From positions 19,631,406-19,695,405 of the forward strand of contig CM055908.1 of NCBI GenBank assembly GCA_029582155.1: DNA of 64,000 nucleotides, written 5' to 3'. Position 1 is the first letter of the stretch. Each line of letters opens with the position of its first letter. This stretch comes from Panopea generosa (taxonomy: Eukaryota > Mollusca > Bivalvia > Adapedonta > Hiatellidae). Below are positions 14,000-33,800 of this stretch, piece by piece. The notes below the pieces were generated by a model. It ran no database searches, was not told the DNA's origin, and was given only the letters and a program-made list of their open reading frames with translations. The position numbers were made by a program, and so were the translations under genes.

Positions 14000-14570
14000 C
14001 ATAATGTTTTGTAAATGACTTGATGGATGCGCATGTTGAACTATTATCGTTTTAAATGTTTTAAAGAAATATATAGGGTAAGGTCAAATTTGATCGAATA
14101 TGAAGGTGTTAAAGCTTCAATACTTTTTTCATTAAAAGATTGGTTTGTACCAAAACATTTCCAAACTTATCAGAAGAAAGTATTAACCCAGTCATTCCCG
14201 TATACTGAAACATGATTTTAAAAGATGCAACGATCAATCTATGATGCGATGCTTAGAAACAATACACCACCAACAGCACAAAATAGGTGGAAGACTTCCT
14301 TATATAAATGCTACAAACTGTAGCCTCCCTGCTAGTATTTGCACTAACCAAGATACTAGGCTACAATGGGTTCCAGTACAGAATTAACCACAGAATTTTA
14401 GGAACCAACTATTTGCTTAGAATGAACATGACCAATTCTGAAACATGCACTTTATGCAACGAAACTGTTGAACAAATTAAACATTTATGATTGTGATATT
14501 ACAAAAACATGTTTTTGGACAGATCTATCCAGTTTTATTAGAATGTACTGATTAAATGGTCGGAGTCGGA
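14000..14570 (+). pseudogene. LINE (non-LTR retrotransposon) ORF2 C-terminal relic
   Basis: Three broken plus-strand segments together resemble the end of a LINE ORF2. Segment 14027-14215 carries 'NLIEYEGVKASILFSLKDW', like the post-RT 'leY.gi..aIp..Wk' region. Segment 14228-14330 carries 'QRSIYDAMLRNN' and 'RWKTSL'. Segment 14341-14500 carries 'FQYRINHRILGTNYLL' and then 'ETCTLCNETVEQIKHL', the zinc-binding C-x2-C...H-L motif typical of the zf-RVT region. Frameshifts and stops (one at the 'aaactgtag' near 14320, another just after 'IKHL') separate them, so it is dead. The reverse transcriptase core and endonuclease are not visible upstream. The clade cannot be told. Confidence 0.75.
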
Positions 14571-14915
14571 TATAATCTAGGGAACAAAACATATGATACA
14601 GTACTAAATACTATTTAGATTCTGGGAACATTCGGGTATTTCGATGCCTCTCATCAATTATGCTAATCTTTAAGCAAAAGCCGATCAGAGAGCTCTTTTT
14701 AGTCACATTATTCCATTCAACCAATCGGCGAGAAGCTTCGCCATTCTTCTCAAAATTTTACAGCGCGAAAGCGCGCTTCGTTGTTTCGATTACATTTTCA
14801 TAAATACTTCTATTTTCTATAATCCTTCACGTTGAGATATTTATGGAAAACGTTAATAAATATTTCAAATTTTGATTTGCAGTACTCTGGATATCTTGAC
14901 GGTCTATTATCGATC
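14571..14915. other. Unassigned spacer
   Basis: No gene is supported. An 'agcgcgaaagcgcgct' hairpin lies near 14762-14778. Confidence 0.4.
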
Positions 14916-14956
14916 GAGGGGGGGGGGGGGGAGGGGGGGGGGGGGGGGGAGGGTGG
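14916..14956 (+). repeat. Poly-G tract
   Basis: About 40 bases are almost pure G, broken only by single A residues, in an otherwise AT-rich region. Such a run can form G-quadruplexes on the plus strand. Its length in an assembly is unreliable. Confidence 0.9.
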
Positions 14957-15687
14957 AGCTACTGTTATATTTTGAAAAAAAGTGAAGAGAATCGTTTGCC
15001 AGTTCCTTCATTGATGGACGTTGGTCACTATCGTTACCATTTCTGGGTTTAAATCTCGTGTGTGAACGACAACTATTTACTTCTCTCTTCAAGGATATCG
15101 CAGCTCCCACATTATCGAGCTTTATTCTGGCGCCTTAAATGCTGGCTGATCCCAACACGCAAAAAGTTCTCTGCTTTCTCTGACGTTGACATCCATATAC
15201 CGGTGCCTACTCGACCTTCCGTGCTGCAATGGTTGATAATCTCAACAGAGGGTCACAGTTGCAACACTAGGCGATACGTAAAAACATAAAACTGATTTAT
15301 TTTGTAAGAATATTACATTCATCCGACTGATATATTAATTTTATATACCTCGTCGCGTTTTACCATCGCTGATGAATTCAAGAGGGTCTTCAGACATTAT
15401 ACAGGATATAAAATTACCCGGTGTCTATCTTCGGGGAAGTAACTATGTAATTCAGTTAACGAGTTACCAGATATATTTCAGAATGCTATTTCTGATATGT
15501 ATTTATTTTACAGGCTATGCAGATCTGTTGTATTTTATCTTCTTTTTCAAGACTACATTTACTAGATGAACTAAATCCAGTTTTATGTTCTGTTGTATTG
15601 TTTCCAGACTACGTTCTAATGTAGTGATTCATGAGTTCAGGCTTAAGGTAATCATCAACAGTTTTATAAAGAGCTGTTTCGGCCGAT
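14957..15687. other. Unassigned spacer
   Basis: Open frames at 15062-15289 and 15372-15569 (plus) have no recognisable domains or splice context. Nothing is supported. Confidence 0.4.
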
Positions 15688-15910
15688 AACCCTTAGTGTA
15701 ACAAAACTATATTTATCAAAGAAATAAGATTGTCTTCACCAAATCACATCTACATAATACTTATTTTGTTACACTAAGGGTTGTGGTTATAAATAATCCT
15801 TAGTGTAACAAAAATATATTTATCAAAGAAGTACGATGTTCTTCACCAAAATCACATCTACATAATACTTATTTTGCTACGCTAAAGATTGCGTTTATAA
15901 ACAACCCTTA
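15688..15910. mobile_element. Two adjacent foldback MITE-like elements
   Basis: The first unit (15690-15780) has 17-bp perfect inverted ends, 'cccttagtgtaacaaaa' and 'ttttgttacactaaggg'. The second (15797-15890) is a diverged copy in the same orientation with the internal text 'atatttatcaaagaa' and 'cacatctacataatactta'. A third partial start ('acccttag') follows at 15902. The linkers 'ggttataaataatcc' and 'gtttataaacaaccc' are also alike, so the structure looks like a tandem duplication of element plus linker. No coding capacity. Confidence 0.75.
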
Positions 15911-16604
15911 GAAAAACTTTGTTGGACGGTTTTCTTAACACTGGTAAATAACTTAAAATAATGAAGTGGAAAACCGAAGATTTAAAGGAGATTCGTAATT
16001 TTATATAAGTTTGTTTATTTACGTTTTTTAAACAAGAGTTTGAGATGATATGAGTCTACTTACTCTTCGTTAATGTTATTTATTTTCACTAAGATAATTG
16101 TATTAGTAATGTTCCATAACTACAAATGTCCAAGATAAAACACATTTTATGATATATTGCGATGTCAGCCTACTTTTAGATGAATGCTTTTATAACGATG
16201 GTGACAAAATGAAGCAGTTTTAAAACCAAAATAAAACTAGAGCGCGCTATGTCACTTTCAAGAGTTGAACATCTGAGAAACAGGATACAACTATTAATGA
16301 GTGACAAATGAAAGTATTTATGCATTATTCTAATTTTGATGAACTTGTTATTGACCCTTTTCTCCCTGAATCTCGACCCCCCTTCCCCATGCAACATAAG
16401 TATTCCTTTTCTGACAATTATAACTCAAGATGATGCTATTACTAATATAGCATTACTCTATTTTAATGTCAACGATCTTGACGTAATATAAAATTCAATA
16501 TTACACAAACATCCACTTACATTTTTTCTTTATTTTGATATCATTTAAATCAATTTTTTTATGTGTGAATTCAATTTTATAGCATATTGGAAGCAAGTTA
16601 CACA
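15911..16604. other. Unassigned spacer
   Basis: AT-rich with no supported gene. The minus-strand open frame at 16176-16397 has no recognisable features. Confidence 0.4.
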
Positions 16605-16826
16605 TTTAGCTCACCTGAGCAGCTATTCTGTTCGCTCTGTGTCCGTCGTCCGTCCGTCGTTAACTTTTGCTTCAAACGACTTATTCTCTGAAACCGCTTG
16701 ACATAATTATTTTCACCCAATTTGGTATGAAACATTGTAATATGAAGCTCCCTCAAATCAGTTAAAATCATGACCCTTTGGTCAAATTTGACCCTGCCCC
16801 AGTTTATCAGTTTAATAATACATGTA

Positions 16827-17459
16827 TATTGAATCGCAAAAGAAACGCCCACTTCTAGAAAAAAAAATTCAATCCAGTACACTTTTTTAAAATCCAAATA
16901 TTTTGTATTTACACCAATAGATTATTGAACCGTACGAATACAATGACTATTTTGTCAAAATCCCATCTTTTGCACGTGCAAATGAATGTGTTAAATATTT
17001 TCGATCGAACGTTGGTTTATTTCTGTCATTGGCAAACCAGTCGATAGAAAAACACATTGATTGAAGGAATTTTGTGCTATGTGACAAACCAAGACAAGAC
17101 AATGCCGATGGAAATCAGACCCTGGGTGTGCTACGAGCGGGAACTGTAAAACAAGAGGTCATGAAACATTAAAACTGCAATATGCCTAATATTCAATGTT
17201 TATGGATACGTGTACAAGCAACAGGAGCTGTTCATAGGCAGACGTCGAGTTATCACCCCCGAGACAAGACCACACCATTCGTCTTACACACCTGCCGGAC
17301 AGGTTCATCCCGTCGACAAAAGTGGATTATCGAACTCAGGACACACACGGGTGAGTGCTCACAATTGGTCTTTATTTCATTTTCATTTTTTAAAAAGTAA
17401 CACTTATTTTATTTTTATACATATATACATAAACAGGGCGTTTCTTTTGCAGCTCAGTG
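16827..17459 (+). mobile_element. Tc1/mariner-like transposon relic, nested
   Basis: The 24-bp terminal inverted repeats share 'GCAAAAGAAACGCCC' exactly. The outer 9 bases differ only by transitions (left TATTGAATC, right complement CACTGAGCT). A TA dinucleotide flanks both sides (16825-16826 and 17460-17461), the usual Tc1/mariner target duplication. At 633 bp it is about half the length of a complete element, so it is internally deleted. It sits within the older repeat 16605-18452, whose sequence resumes with 'ttctcaagaacc' after the right end. Confidence 0.85.
17128..17400 (+). pseudogene. Tc1-like transposase N-terminal helix-turn-helix fragment
   Basis: Reading from 17128 in the frame of the ATG at 17182 gives 'VLRAGTVKQEVMKH', a stop, then 'CNMPNIQCLWIRVQATGAV'. 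This matches the paired-like DNA-binding pattern of Tc1 transposases (V-x-L-x-A-G...V-x-x-H-F-N-V...I-x-x-L-W-x-R-x-x-x-T-G-x-V). The in-frame stop and the absence of any DDE catalytic region before the right inverted repeat show that it is dead. Confidence 0.75.
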
Positions 17460-18640
17460 TATATTTCTCAAGAACCAATCAGCCACATTTGCTTATATTT
17501 TATATAAATTATCCCTATGAGTAGGGGTTTTAAGTTTGTTCAAATGAAGAGATTAGGGTCAGCTGGGAGCCAATCCGGGGAATACTATTGGAAAACAGGG
17601 AAAAAATAATTTTCTCATCCATTTTTTGTAGTATTCCAACCGTATTGGTGTATGAAACATTGTTTAGTCATAACTGTTGAGACTGGGTCTTTAAAGGGGA
17701 TTTGATATCCATAAAGGGTCAGCAGGGGCCCAAAAAAGGGACAAAATAGTTTGTATTTTTCAAAACGCTTGTTCCCATAATTTATTCAAAGGAGTAGGAG
17801 TTTAAATTGCGTTCAAATTATTTTTATCATCTTGAGATCTGGAGTATTGTTTTTCATAACAGTTGAAATTGGGTCCTTAAAGATGGTTTACTATCCACAA
17901 GAGGTCGGCAGGGGCCCAAAAGAGATAAAATTCTTCTCAAGAACAGACAAACCAAATTTGATTATATTTGGTTTAAATGATGTCTATTGATTAAAATTTT
18001 CAATTTCAAATAAAGGGATAAAGGGGCTAGGTTTCATAAGGGTCCAGTAGAGTGATTTTGATTTTAACACAGGAATGCTATGGGAAAACAAGTAAATTAT
18101 TTTCTGTTCTATTTATTTTAGGTATTATCTCATACATATTGATGTTTGGGCAATATTTAGTAATTACATTTCATACTGAGTGATTAAAGGGAATTTCATA
18201 CACGTAAATGTCAGCAGGGGCGGAGAAATTGTGAAATTCTATAAATCTTTTTCTCAAGAACAAATCAGTCAAATTTGTTTATATTTGGTATAAATGGTCC
18301 ATATAAGTAGAGGTTTCAATAGTTTTCAAATAAAGGAGCAAGTGTTCATTGGAGGGGGCTTTTTTACGTGCGAACACAGATAATTCTCAAAATTTGAAAA
18401 GAAGTGACCGTGAAGTCAGGTGAGCGACTTAGGCACATTTGGGCCTCTTGGTTAGAATAATTTAAAATCTTTTTAGATATATAATAACACTTTATCCATA
18501 TTTCCAAACAAACATATCACTTTAAAAAAAAGGGTTTAATCGCATATACAAATGGGTCCTTTTTATGTATAGTTTTATTACACCTTGTTTCACAATTAGT
18601 GTAAATAAAACAAGTTAATGCAATATGTTCTATATTTGAA

Positions 18641-18646
18641 TTTATT
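18641..18646 (-). promoter_or_regulatory. Poly(A) signal of gene A
   Basis: On the minus strand, AATAAA lies 66 bases after the gene A stop codon, within 'GGATAAATAAATTC'. The position is normal for a 3' untranslated region and supports exon 3 as the last exon. Confidence 0.65.
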
Positions 18647-18711
18647 TATCCATTTTTTGTGTTTTGTGTTTTAAAATCAGCAATTTTGAGATGCATAACG
18701 TCTTCAACGTC

Positions 18712-26284
<7,573 letters not shown>

Positions 26285-26464
26285 ATCAAAGCTTTAGGAG
26301 TAGAAATGTTACTATACTTAATTTAACTATTGAACACATCAAAGCTTTTTGATTCACTGAGGCAAATAGTTTATCTTCTGATGAAATGACAAAACGTGGG
26401 AGAAGGACCATTGAATAAAGTATTATTCACGTAAATAATAAATTGATTACCTTGTAAACTAAAA

Positions 26465-26632
26465 AATGAAAATTGATATGATATAACCACATATGTATAT
26501 ATATTCATATACACATATACATATATAAACATTTACACATAAACATATATACACATATACACGTTTACATTTATATACATATACACATATACATATTTAC
26601 ACATATACACATATACACATTTACACATCGAT
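26465..26632. repeat. (ACATAT/ACACAT)n microsatellite
   Basis: Irregular tandem 'acatatacacatatac' text of about 170 bases upstream of the gene A start, between exon 1 and the 97-bp satellite. Confidence 0.85.
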
Positions 26633-29600
26633 AAAAATGTTGTTTCTTTTTTTTAATTTATAGTTGTTATGTTTAAAAGTCGATATAGCATAAGAATTTT
26701 GAAAAGAAAATGTTTGCTAAAATCTTAACTTAACGCCGTTGTATAAATCTGCATACAAATTCACGGTTTCGTCTGGTTCATTAACACCAACAGATGACAA
26801 ACATTACAGAGTCCAGGTACACATATTTACCGTCGTTAGACAGGTATTATAGCAGTCTCAATGACATATCTGGTTCATTTACACCAACAGATGACAAACA
26901 TTACAGAGTCCAGGTACATATATTTCTCATCGTTAGACAGGTATTATAGGAGTCTCACAGACTCATCTGGCTTATTAACACCAACAGATGACCAACATTA
27001 CAGAGACAAGGTTCACATATATACCGTCGTTAGACATGTATTATAGCAGTCTCATAGACTCATCTGGCTCATTAACACCAACAGATGATCAAAATTTCAG
27101 ACACCAGGTTCACATATATACCGTCGTTAGATAGGTGTTACAGCAGTCTCACAGACCCATCTGGCTCCTTAACACCAACAGATGACCAACATTACAGAGA
27201 CGAGGCTCATATATATACCGTCGTTAGACAGGTATTATAGCAGTTTCACAGACTCATCTGACTCATTAACACCAACAGATGACCAACATTACAGAGACCA
27301 GGTACACTTATATACCGTCGTTAGACAGGTATTATAGTAGTCTCACAGACTCATCTGGCTCCTTAACATCAACAGATGACCAACATTACAGAGACCAGGT
27401 TCAAATATATACCGTCGTTATACAGGTGTTATAGCAGTCTCACAGACTCGTCTGGCTCATGAACACCAACAGATGACCAACATTACAGAGACCAGGTATT
27501 CATAAATACCGTCGTTAGACAGGTGTTATATGTGTCTCACAGACTCATATGGCTCATTAACATCAACAGATGACCAACATTACAGAGACCAGGTACACAT
27601 ATATAACATCGTTAGACAGGTATTATAGTAGTCTCACAGACTCATCTGGCTCTTTAACACAAACAGATGACAAACATTACAGAGACCAGGTTCACATATA
27701 TACTGCCGTTAGACAGGTGTTATAGCAGTCTCACAGACTCGTTTGGCTCATTAACATCAACAGATGACCAACATTACAGAGACCAGGTTTACATATATAC
27801 TGTCGTTAGACAGGTATTATAGAAGTCTCACAGGCTCATCAGGCTCATTAACACCAACAGATGACCAACATTACAGAGACCAGGTACACATATATACCGT
27901 CGTTAGACAGGTGTTATAGCAGTCTCACAGACTGATATGGCTCATTAACACCAACAGATGACCAACATTACAGAGACCAGGTACACATATATATCGTCGT
28001 TAGACAGGTGTTATAGAAGTTTCATAGACTCGTCTGGCTCATTAACACCAACAGATGACCAACATTACAGAGACCAGGTACACATATATACCGTCGTTAG
28101 ACAGGTGTTATAGCAGTCTCAAAGACTCATATGACTCATTAACACCAACAGATGACCAACATGACAGAGACCAGGTTCACATATATACCGTCGTTAGACA
28201 GGTATTATAGAAGTCTCACAGATTCATATGGCTCATTAACACCAACAGATGACCAATATTACAGAGACCAGCTACACATATATACCGTCGCTAGACAGGT
28301 GTTATAGCAGTCGCACAGACTCATATGGCTCATTAACACCAACAGATGACCAACATGACAGAGACCAGGTACACATATATACCGTCGTTAGAAAGGTGTT
28401 ATATCAGTCTCACAGACTTATCCGGTTCATTAACACCAACAGATGATCAATATAACAGAGAACAGTTATACATATTTACCGTCGTTAGACAGATGTAATA
28501 GCAGTCTCACAGACTCGTCTGGCTCATTAACACCAACAGATGACCAACATTACAGAGACCAGGTACACATTAATACCGTCGTTAGACAGATATTATAGCA
28601 GTCTCACAGACTCGTCTGGCTCATTAACACCAACAGATGATCAATATAACAGAGACCAGGTACACATATATACCGTCGTTAGACAAGTGTTATAGCAGTC
28701 TCACAGACTCATATGGCTCATTATCAGCAACAGATGACCAACATGACAGAGACCAGGTACACATATATACCGTCGTTAGAAAGGTGTTAAAGCAGTCTCA
28801 CAGACTTATCCGGTTCATTAACACCAACAGATGATCAATATAACAGAGAACAGGTATACATATTTACCGTCGTTAGACAGATGTTATAGCAGTCTCACAA
28901 ACTCGTCTGGATCATTAACACCAACAGATGACCAACATTACAGAGACCAGGTACACATTAATACCGTTGTTAGACAGATATTATAGAAGTCTTACAGATT
29001 CATATGGCTCATTCACACCAACAGATGACCAATATAACAGAGACCAGGTACACCTATATATCGTCGTTAGACAGGTGTTATAGCAGTCTCACAGACTCAT
29101 ATGGCTCATTAACACCATCAGATGACCAATATTACAGAGACCAGGTACACATATATACCGTCGTTAGACAGGTGTTATAGCAGTCTCACAGACTCGTATG
29201 GCTCATTAACAGCAACAGATGACCAACATGACAGAGACCAGGTACACATATATACCGTCGTTAGACAGGTGTTATAGCAGTCTCACAGATTCATATGGCT
29301 CATTATCAGCAACAGATGACCAACATGACAGAGACCAGGTACACATATATACCGTCGTTAAAAAGATGTTATAGCAGTCTCACTGACTTATCCGGTTCAT
29401 TATCACCAACAGATGATCAATATAACAGAGAACAGGTATACATATTTACCGTCGTTAGACAGAAGTTATAGCAGTCTCACAGACTCGTCTGGCTCATTAA
29501 CACCAACAGATGACCAACATTACAGAGACCAGGTACACATTAATACCGTCGTTAGACAGCTTACAGACTCATCTCGCTCATTAACACCAACAGATGACCA

Positions 29601-30829
29601 AAATAACAGAGACCAGGTACACTTATATACCGTCGTTAGACAGGTATTATAGCAGTCTCATAGACTCATATGGCTCATTAACACCAACAGATGACCAACA
29701 TTACAGAGACCAGGTACACATTAATACCATCGTTAGACAGATATTATAGAAGTCTTACAGACTCATCTCGCTCATTAACACCAACAGATGACCAACATTA
29801 CAGAGCCAAGTACACTTATAAAACGTCGTTAGACACAAGTATTATAGCAGTCTCATAGACTCATCTGGCTCATTAACACCAACAGATGACCAACATGACA
29901 GATACCAGGTACACATACATACTGTCGTTAGACAGGTATTATAGTCTCACAAACTCATCTGGCTCATTAACACCAACAGATGACCAACATTACAGAGACC
30001 AGGTACACATATATACTGTCGTTAGACAGGTATTATAGTCTCACAGACTCATATGGCTCATCAACACCAACAGAGGACGAATATTACAGAGACCAGGTAC
30101 ACATATATAACGTAATTAACCAGGTGTTATAGCAGTCTCACAGACTCATCTGATTCACTAACACCAACAGATGACCAACATTACAGCGACCAGGTACACA
30201 TAAATACCGACGTTAGACAGATATCATAACAGTCTCACAGACTCGTCTGACTCATTAACACCAACAGATAACCAACATAACAGAGACAAGGTATACATAT
30301 ATACCGTCGTTAGACAGGTATTATAGAAGACTCACCGACTCGTCTGGCTCATTAACACCAACATATGACCAACATTACAGAGACCAGGTTCACATATATA
30401 CCGTCGTTAGACAGGTGTTATAGCAGTCTAACAGACTCATATGACTCATTAACACCAACAGATGACCAACATGACAGAGACCAGGTTCACTTATATACCG
30501 TCGTTAGACAGGTATTATAGCAGTCTCACAGATTCATATGGCTCATTAACACCAACAGATGACCAATATTACAGAGACCAGCTACATATATATACCGTCG
30601 CTAGACAGGTGTTATAGCAGTCGCACAGACTCATATGGCTCATTAACACCAACAGATGACCAACATGACAGAGACCAGGTACACATATATACCGTCGTTA
30701 GAAAGGTGTTATATCAGTCTCACAGACTTATCCGGTTCATTAACACCAACAGATGATCAATATAACAGAGAATAGTTATACATATTTACCGTCGTTAGAC
30801 AGATGTAATAACAGTCTCACAGACTCGTC

Positions 30830-33800
30830 TGGCTCATTAACACCAACAGATGACCAACATGACAGAGACCAGGTACACATACATACTGTCGTTAGACAGG
30901 TATTATAGTCTCACAAACTCATCTGGCTCATTAACACCAACAGATGACCAACATTACAGAGACCAGATACACATATATACTGTCGTTAGACAGGTATTAT
31001 AGTCTCACAGACTCATATGGCTCATAAACACCAACAGAGGACGAATATTACAGAGACCAAGTACACATATATACCGTCATTAACCACGTGTTATAGCAGT
31101 CTCACAGACTCATCTGATTCACTAACACCAACAGATGACCAACATTACAGAGACCAGGTACACATAAATACCGACGTTAGACAGATATCATAACAGTCTC
31201 ACAGACTCGTCTGAATCATTAACACCAACAGATAACCAACATAACAGAGACAAGGTACACATATATACCGTCGTTAGACAGGTATTATAGAAGACTCACA
31301 GACTCGTCTGGCTCATTAACACCAACATATGACCAACATTACAGAGACCAGGTTCACATATATACTGTCGTTAGACAGGTGTTATAGCAGTTTAACAGAC
31401 TCATATGACTCATTAACACCAACAGATGACCAACATGACAGAGACCAGGTTCACATATATACCGTCGTTAGACAGGTATTATAGCAGTCTCACAGATTCA
31501 TATGGCTCATTAACACCAACAGATGACCAATATTACAGAGACCAGCTACACATATATACCGTCGCTAGACAGGTGTTATAGCAGTCGCACAGACTCATAT
31601 GGCTCATTAACACCAACAGATGACCAACATGACAGAGACCAGGTACACATATATACCGTCGTTAGAAAGGTGTTATATCAGTCTCACAGACTTATCCGGT
31701 TCATTAACACCAACAGATGATCAATATAACAGAGAATAGTTATTCATATTTACCGTCGTTAGACAGATGTAATGGCAGTATCACAGACTCGTCTGGCTCA
31801 TTAACACCAACAGATGACCAACATTACAGAGACCAGGTACACATTAATATCGTCGTTAGACAGATATTATAGAAGTCTTACAGACTCATATGGCTCATTA
31901 ACACCAACAGATGACCAATATTACAGAGACCAGGAACACATATATACCGTCGTTAGACAGGTGTTATAGCAGTCTCACAGATTCATATGGTTCATTATCA
32001 GCAACAGATGACCAACATGACAGAGACCAGGTACACATATATACCGTCGTTAGAAAGGTGTTAAAGCAGTCTCACAGACTTATCCGGTTCATTAACACCA
32101 ACAGATGATCAATATAACAGAGAACAGGTATACATATTTACCGTCGTTAGACAGATGTTATAGCAGTCTCACAAACTCGTCTGGCTCATTAACACCAACA
32201 GATGACCAACATTACAGAGACCAGGTACACATTAATACCGTTGTTAGACAGATATTATAAAAGTCTTACAGATTCATATGGCTCATTCACACCAACAGAT
32301 GACCAATATAACAGAGACCAGGTACACCTATATATCGTCGTTAGACAGGTGTTATAGGAGTCTCACAGACTCATATGGCTCATTAACACCATCAGATGAC
32401 CAATATTACAGAGACCAGGTACACATATATACCGTCGTTAGACAGGTGTTATAGCAGTCTCACAGACTCGTATGGCTCATTAACAGCAACAGGTGACCAA
32501 CATGATAGAGACCAGGTACACATATATACCGTCGTTAGACAGGTGTTATAGCAGTCTCACAGATTCATATGGCTCATTATCAGCAACAGATGACCAACAT
32601 GACAGAGACCAGGTACACATATATACCGTCGTTAAAAAGGTGTTTTAGCAGTCTCACAGACTTATCCGGTTCATTATCACCAACAGATGATCAATATAAC
32701 AGAGAACAGGTATACATATTTACCGTCGTTAGACAGATGTAATAGCAGTCTCACAGACTCGTCTGGCTCATTAACACCAACAGATGACCAACATTACAGA
32801 GACCAGGTACACATTAATACCGTCGTTAGACAGCTTACAGACTCATCTCGCTCAATAACACCAACAGATGACCAAAATAACAGAGACCAGTTACACTTAT
32901 ATACCGTCGTTAGACAGGTATTATAACAGTCTCATAGACTCATATGGCTCATTAGCACCAACAGATGACCAACATTACACAGACCAGGTACACATTAATA
33001 CCATCGTTAGACAGATATTATAGAAGTCTTACAGACTCATCTCGCTCATTAACACCAACAGATGACCAACATTACAGAGCCAAGTACACTTATAAAACGT
33101 CGTTAGACACAAGTATTATAGCAGTCTCATAGACTCATCTGGCTCATTAACACCAACAGATGACCAACATGACAGATACCAGGTACACATACATACTGTC
33201 GTTAGACAGGTATTATAGTCTCACAAACTCATCTGGCTCATTAACACCAACAAATGACCAACATTACAGAGACCAGGTACACATATATACTGTCGTTATA
33301 CAGGTATTATAGTCTCACAGACTCATATGGCTCATAAACACCAACAGAGGACGAATATTACAGAGACCAGGTACACATATATACCGTCATTAATCAGGTA
33401 ATATAGCAGTCTCTCAGACTCATCTGATTCACTAACACCAACATATGACCAACATTACAGAGACCAGGTACACATAAATACCGACGTTAGACAGATATCA
33501 TAACAGTCTCACAGACTCGTCTGACTCATTAACACCAACAGATAACCAACATAACAGAGACAAGGTACACATATATACCGTCGTTAGACAGGTATTATAG
33601 AAGACTCACAGACTCGTCTGGCTCATAAACACCAATATATGACCAACATTACAGAGACCAGGTTCACATATATACCGTCGTTAGACAGGTGTTATAGCAG
33701 TCTAACAGACTCATCTGGATCATTAACACCAACAGATGACCAACATTACAGAGACAAGGTACACATATATACCGTCGTTAGACAGGTATTATAGAAGTCT

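Larger units (their letters stand above)
16605..18452. mobile_element. Interspersed molluscan-type repeat 'agctcacctgagc...gggcctcttgg'
   Basis: It begins near 16608 with 'agctcacctgagc' and a run of 'cgtccgtcgt' and ends with 'tcaggtgagcgact' and 'cacatttgggcctcttgg'. The two ends share a 10-base inverted repeat, 'gctcacctga' and 'tcaggtgagc'. Inside are three related segments, each with 'ttctcaagaac', 'aaatttg.ttatattt' and a following 'gtagggg'-like part, near 17466, 17933 and 18250. I recall this layout as a very common non-coding repeat in bivalve genomes, but cannot verify the family. It is interrupted by the element at 16827-17459. Confidence 0.65.

Noticed and set aside
15688..15910. 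Telomere-like 'accctta' repeats
   Set aside because: The 'cccttag' words are the inverted ends of MITE copies, not a tandem hexamer array.
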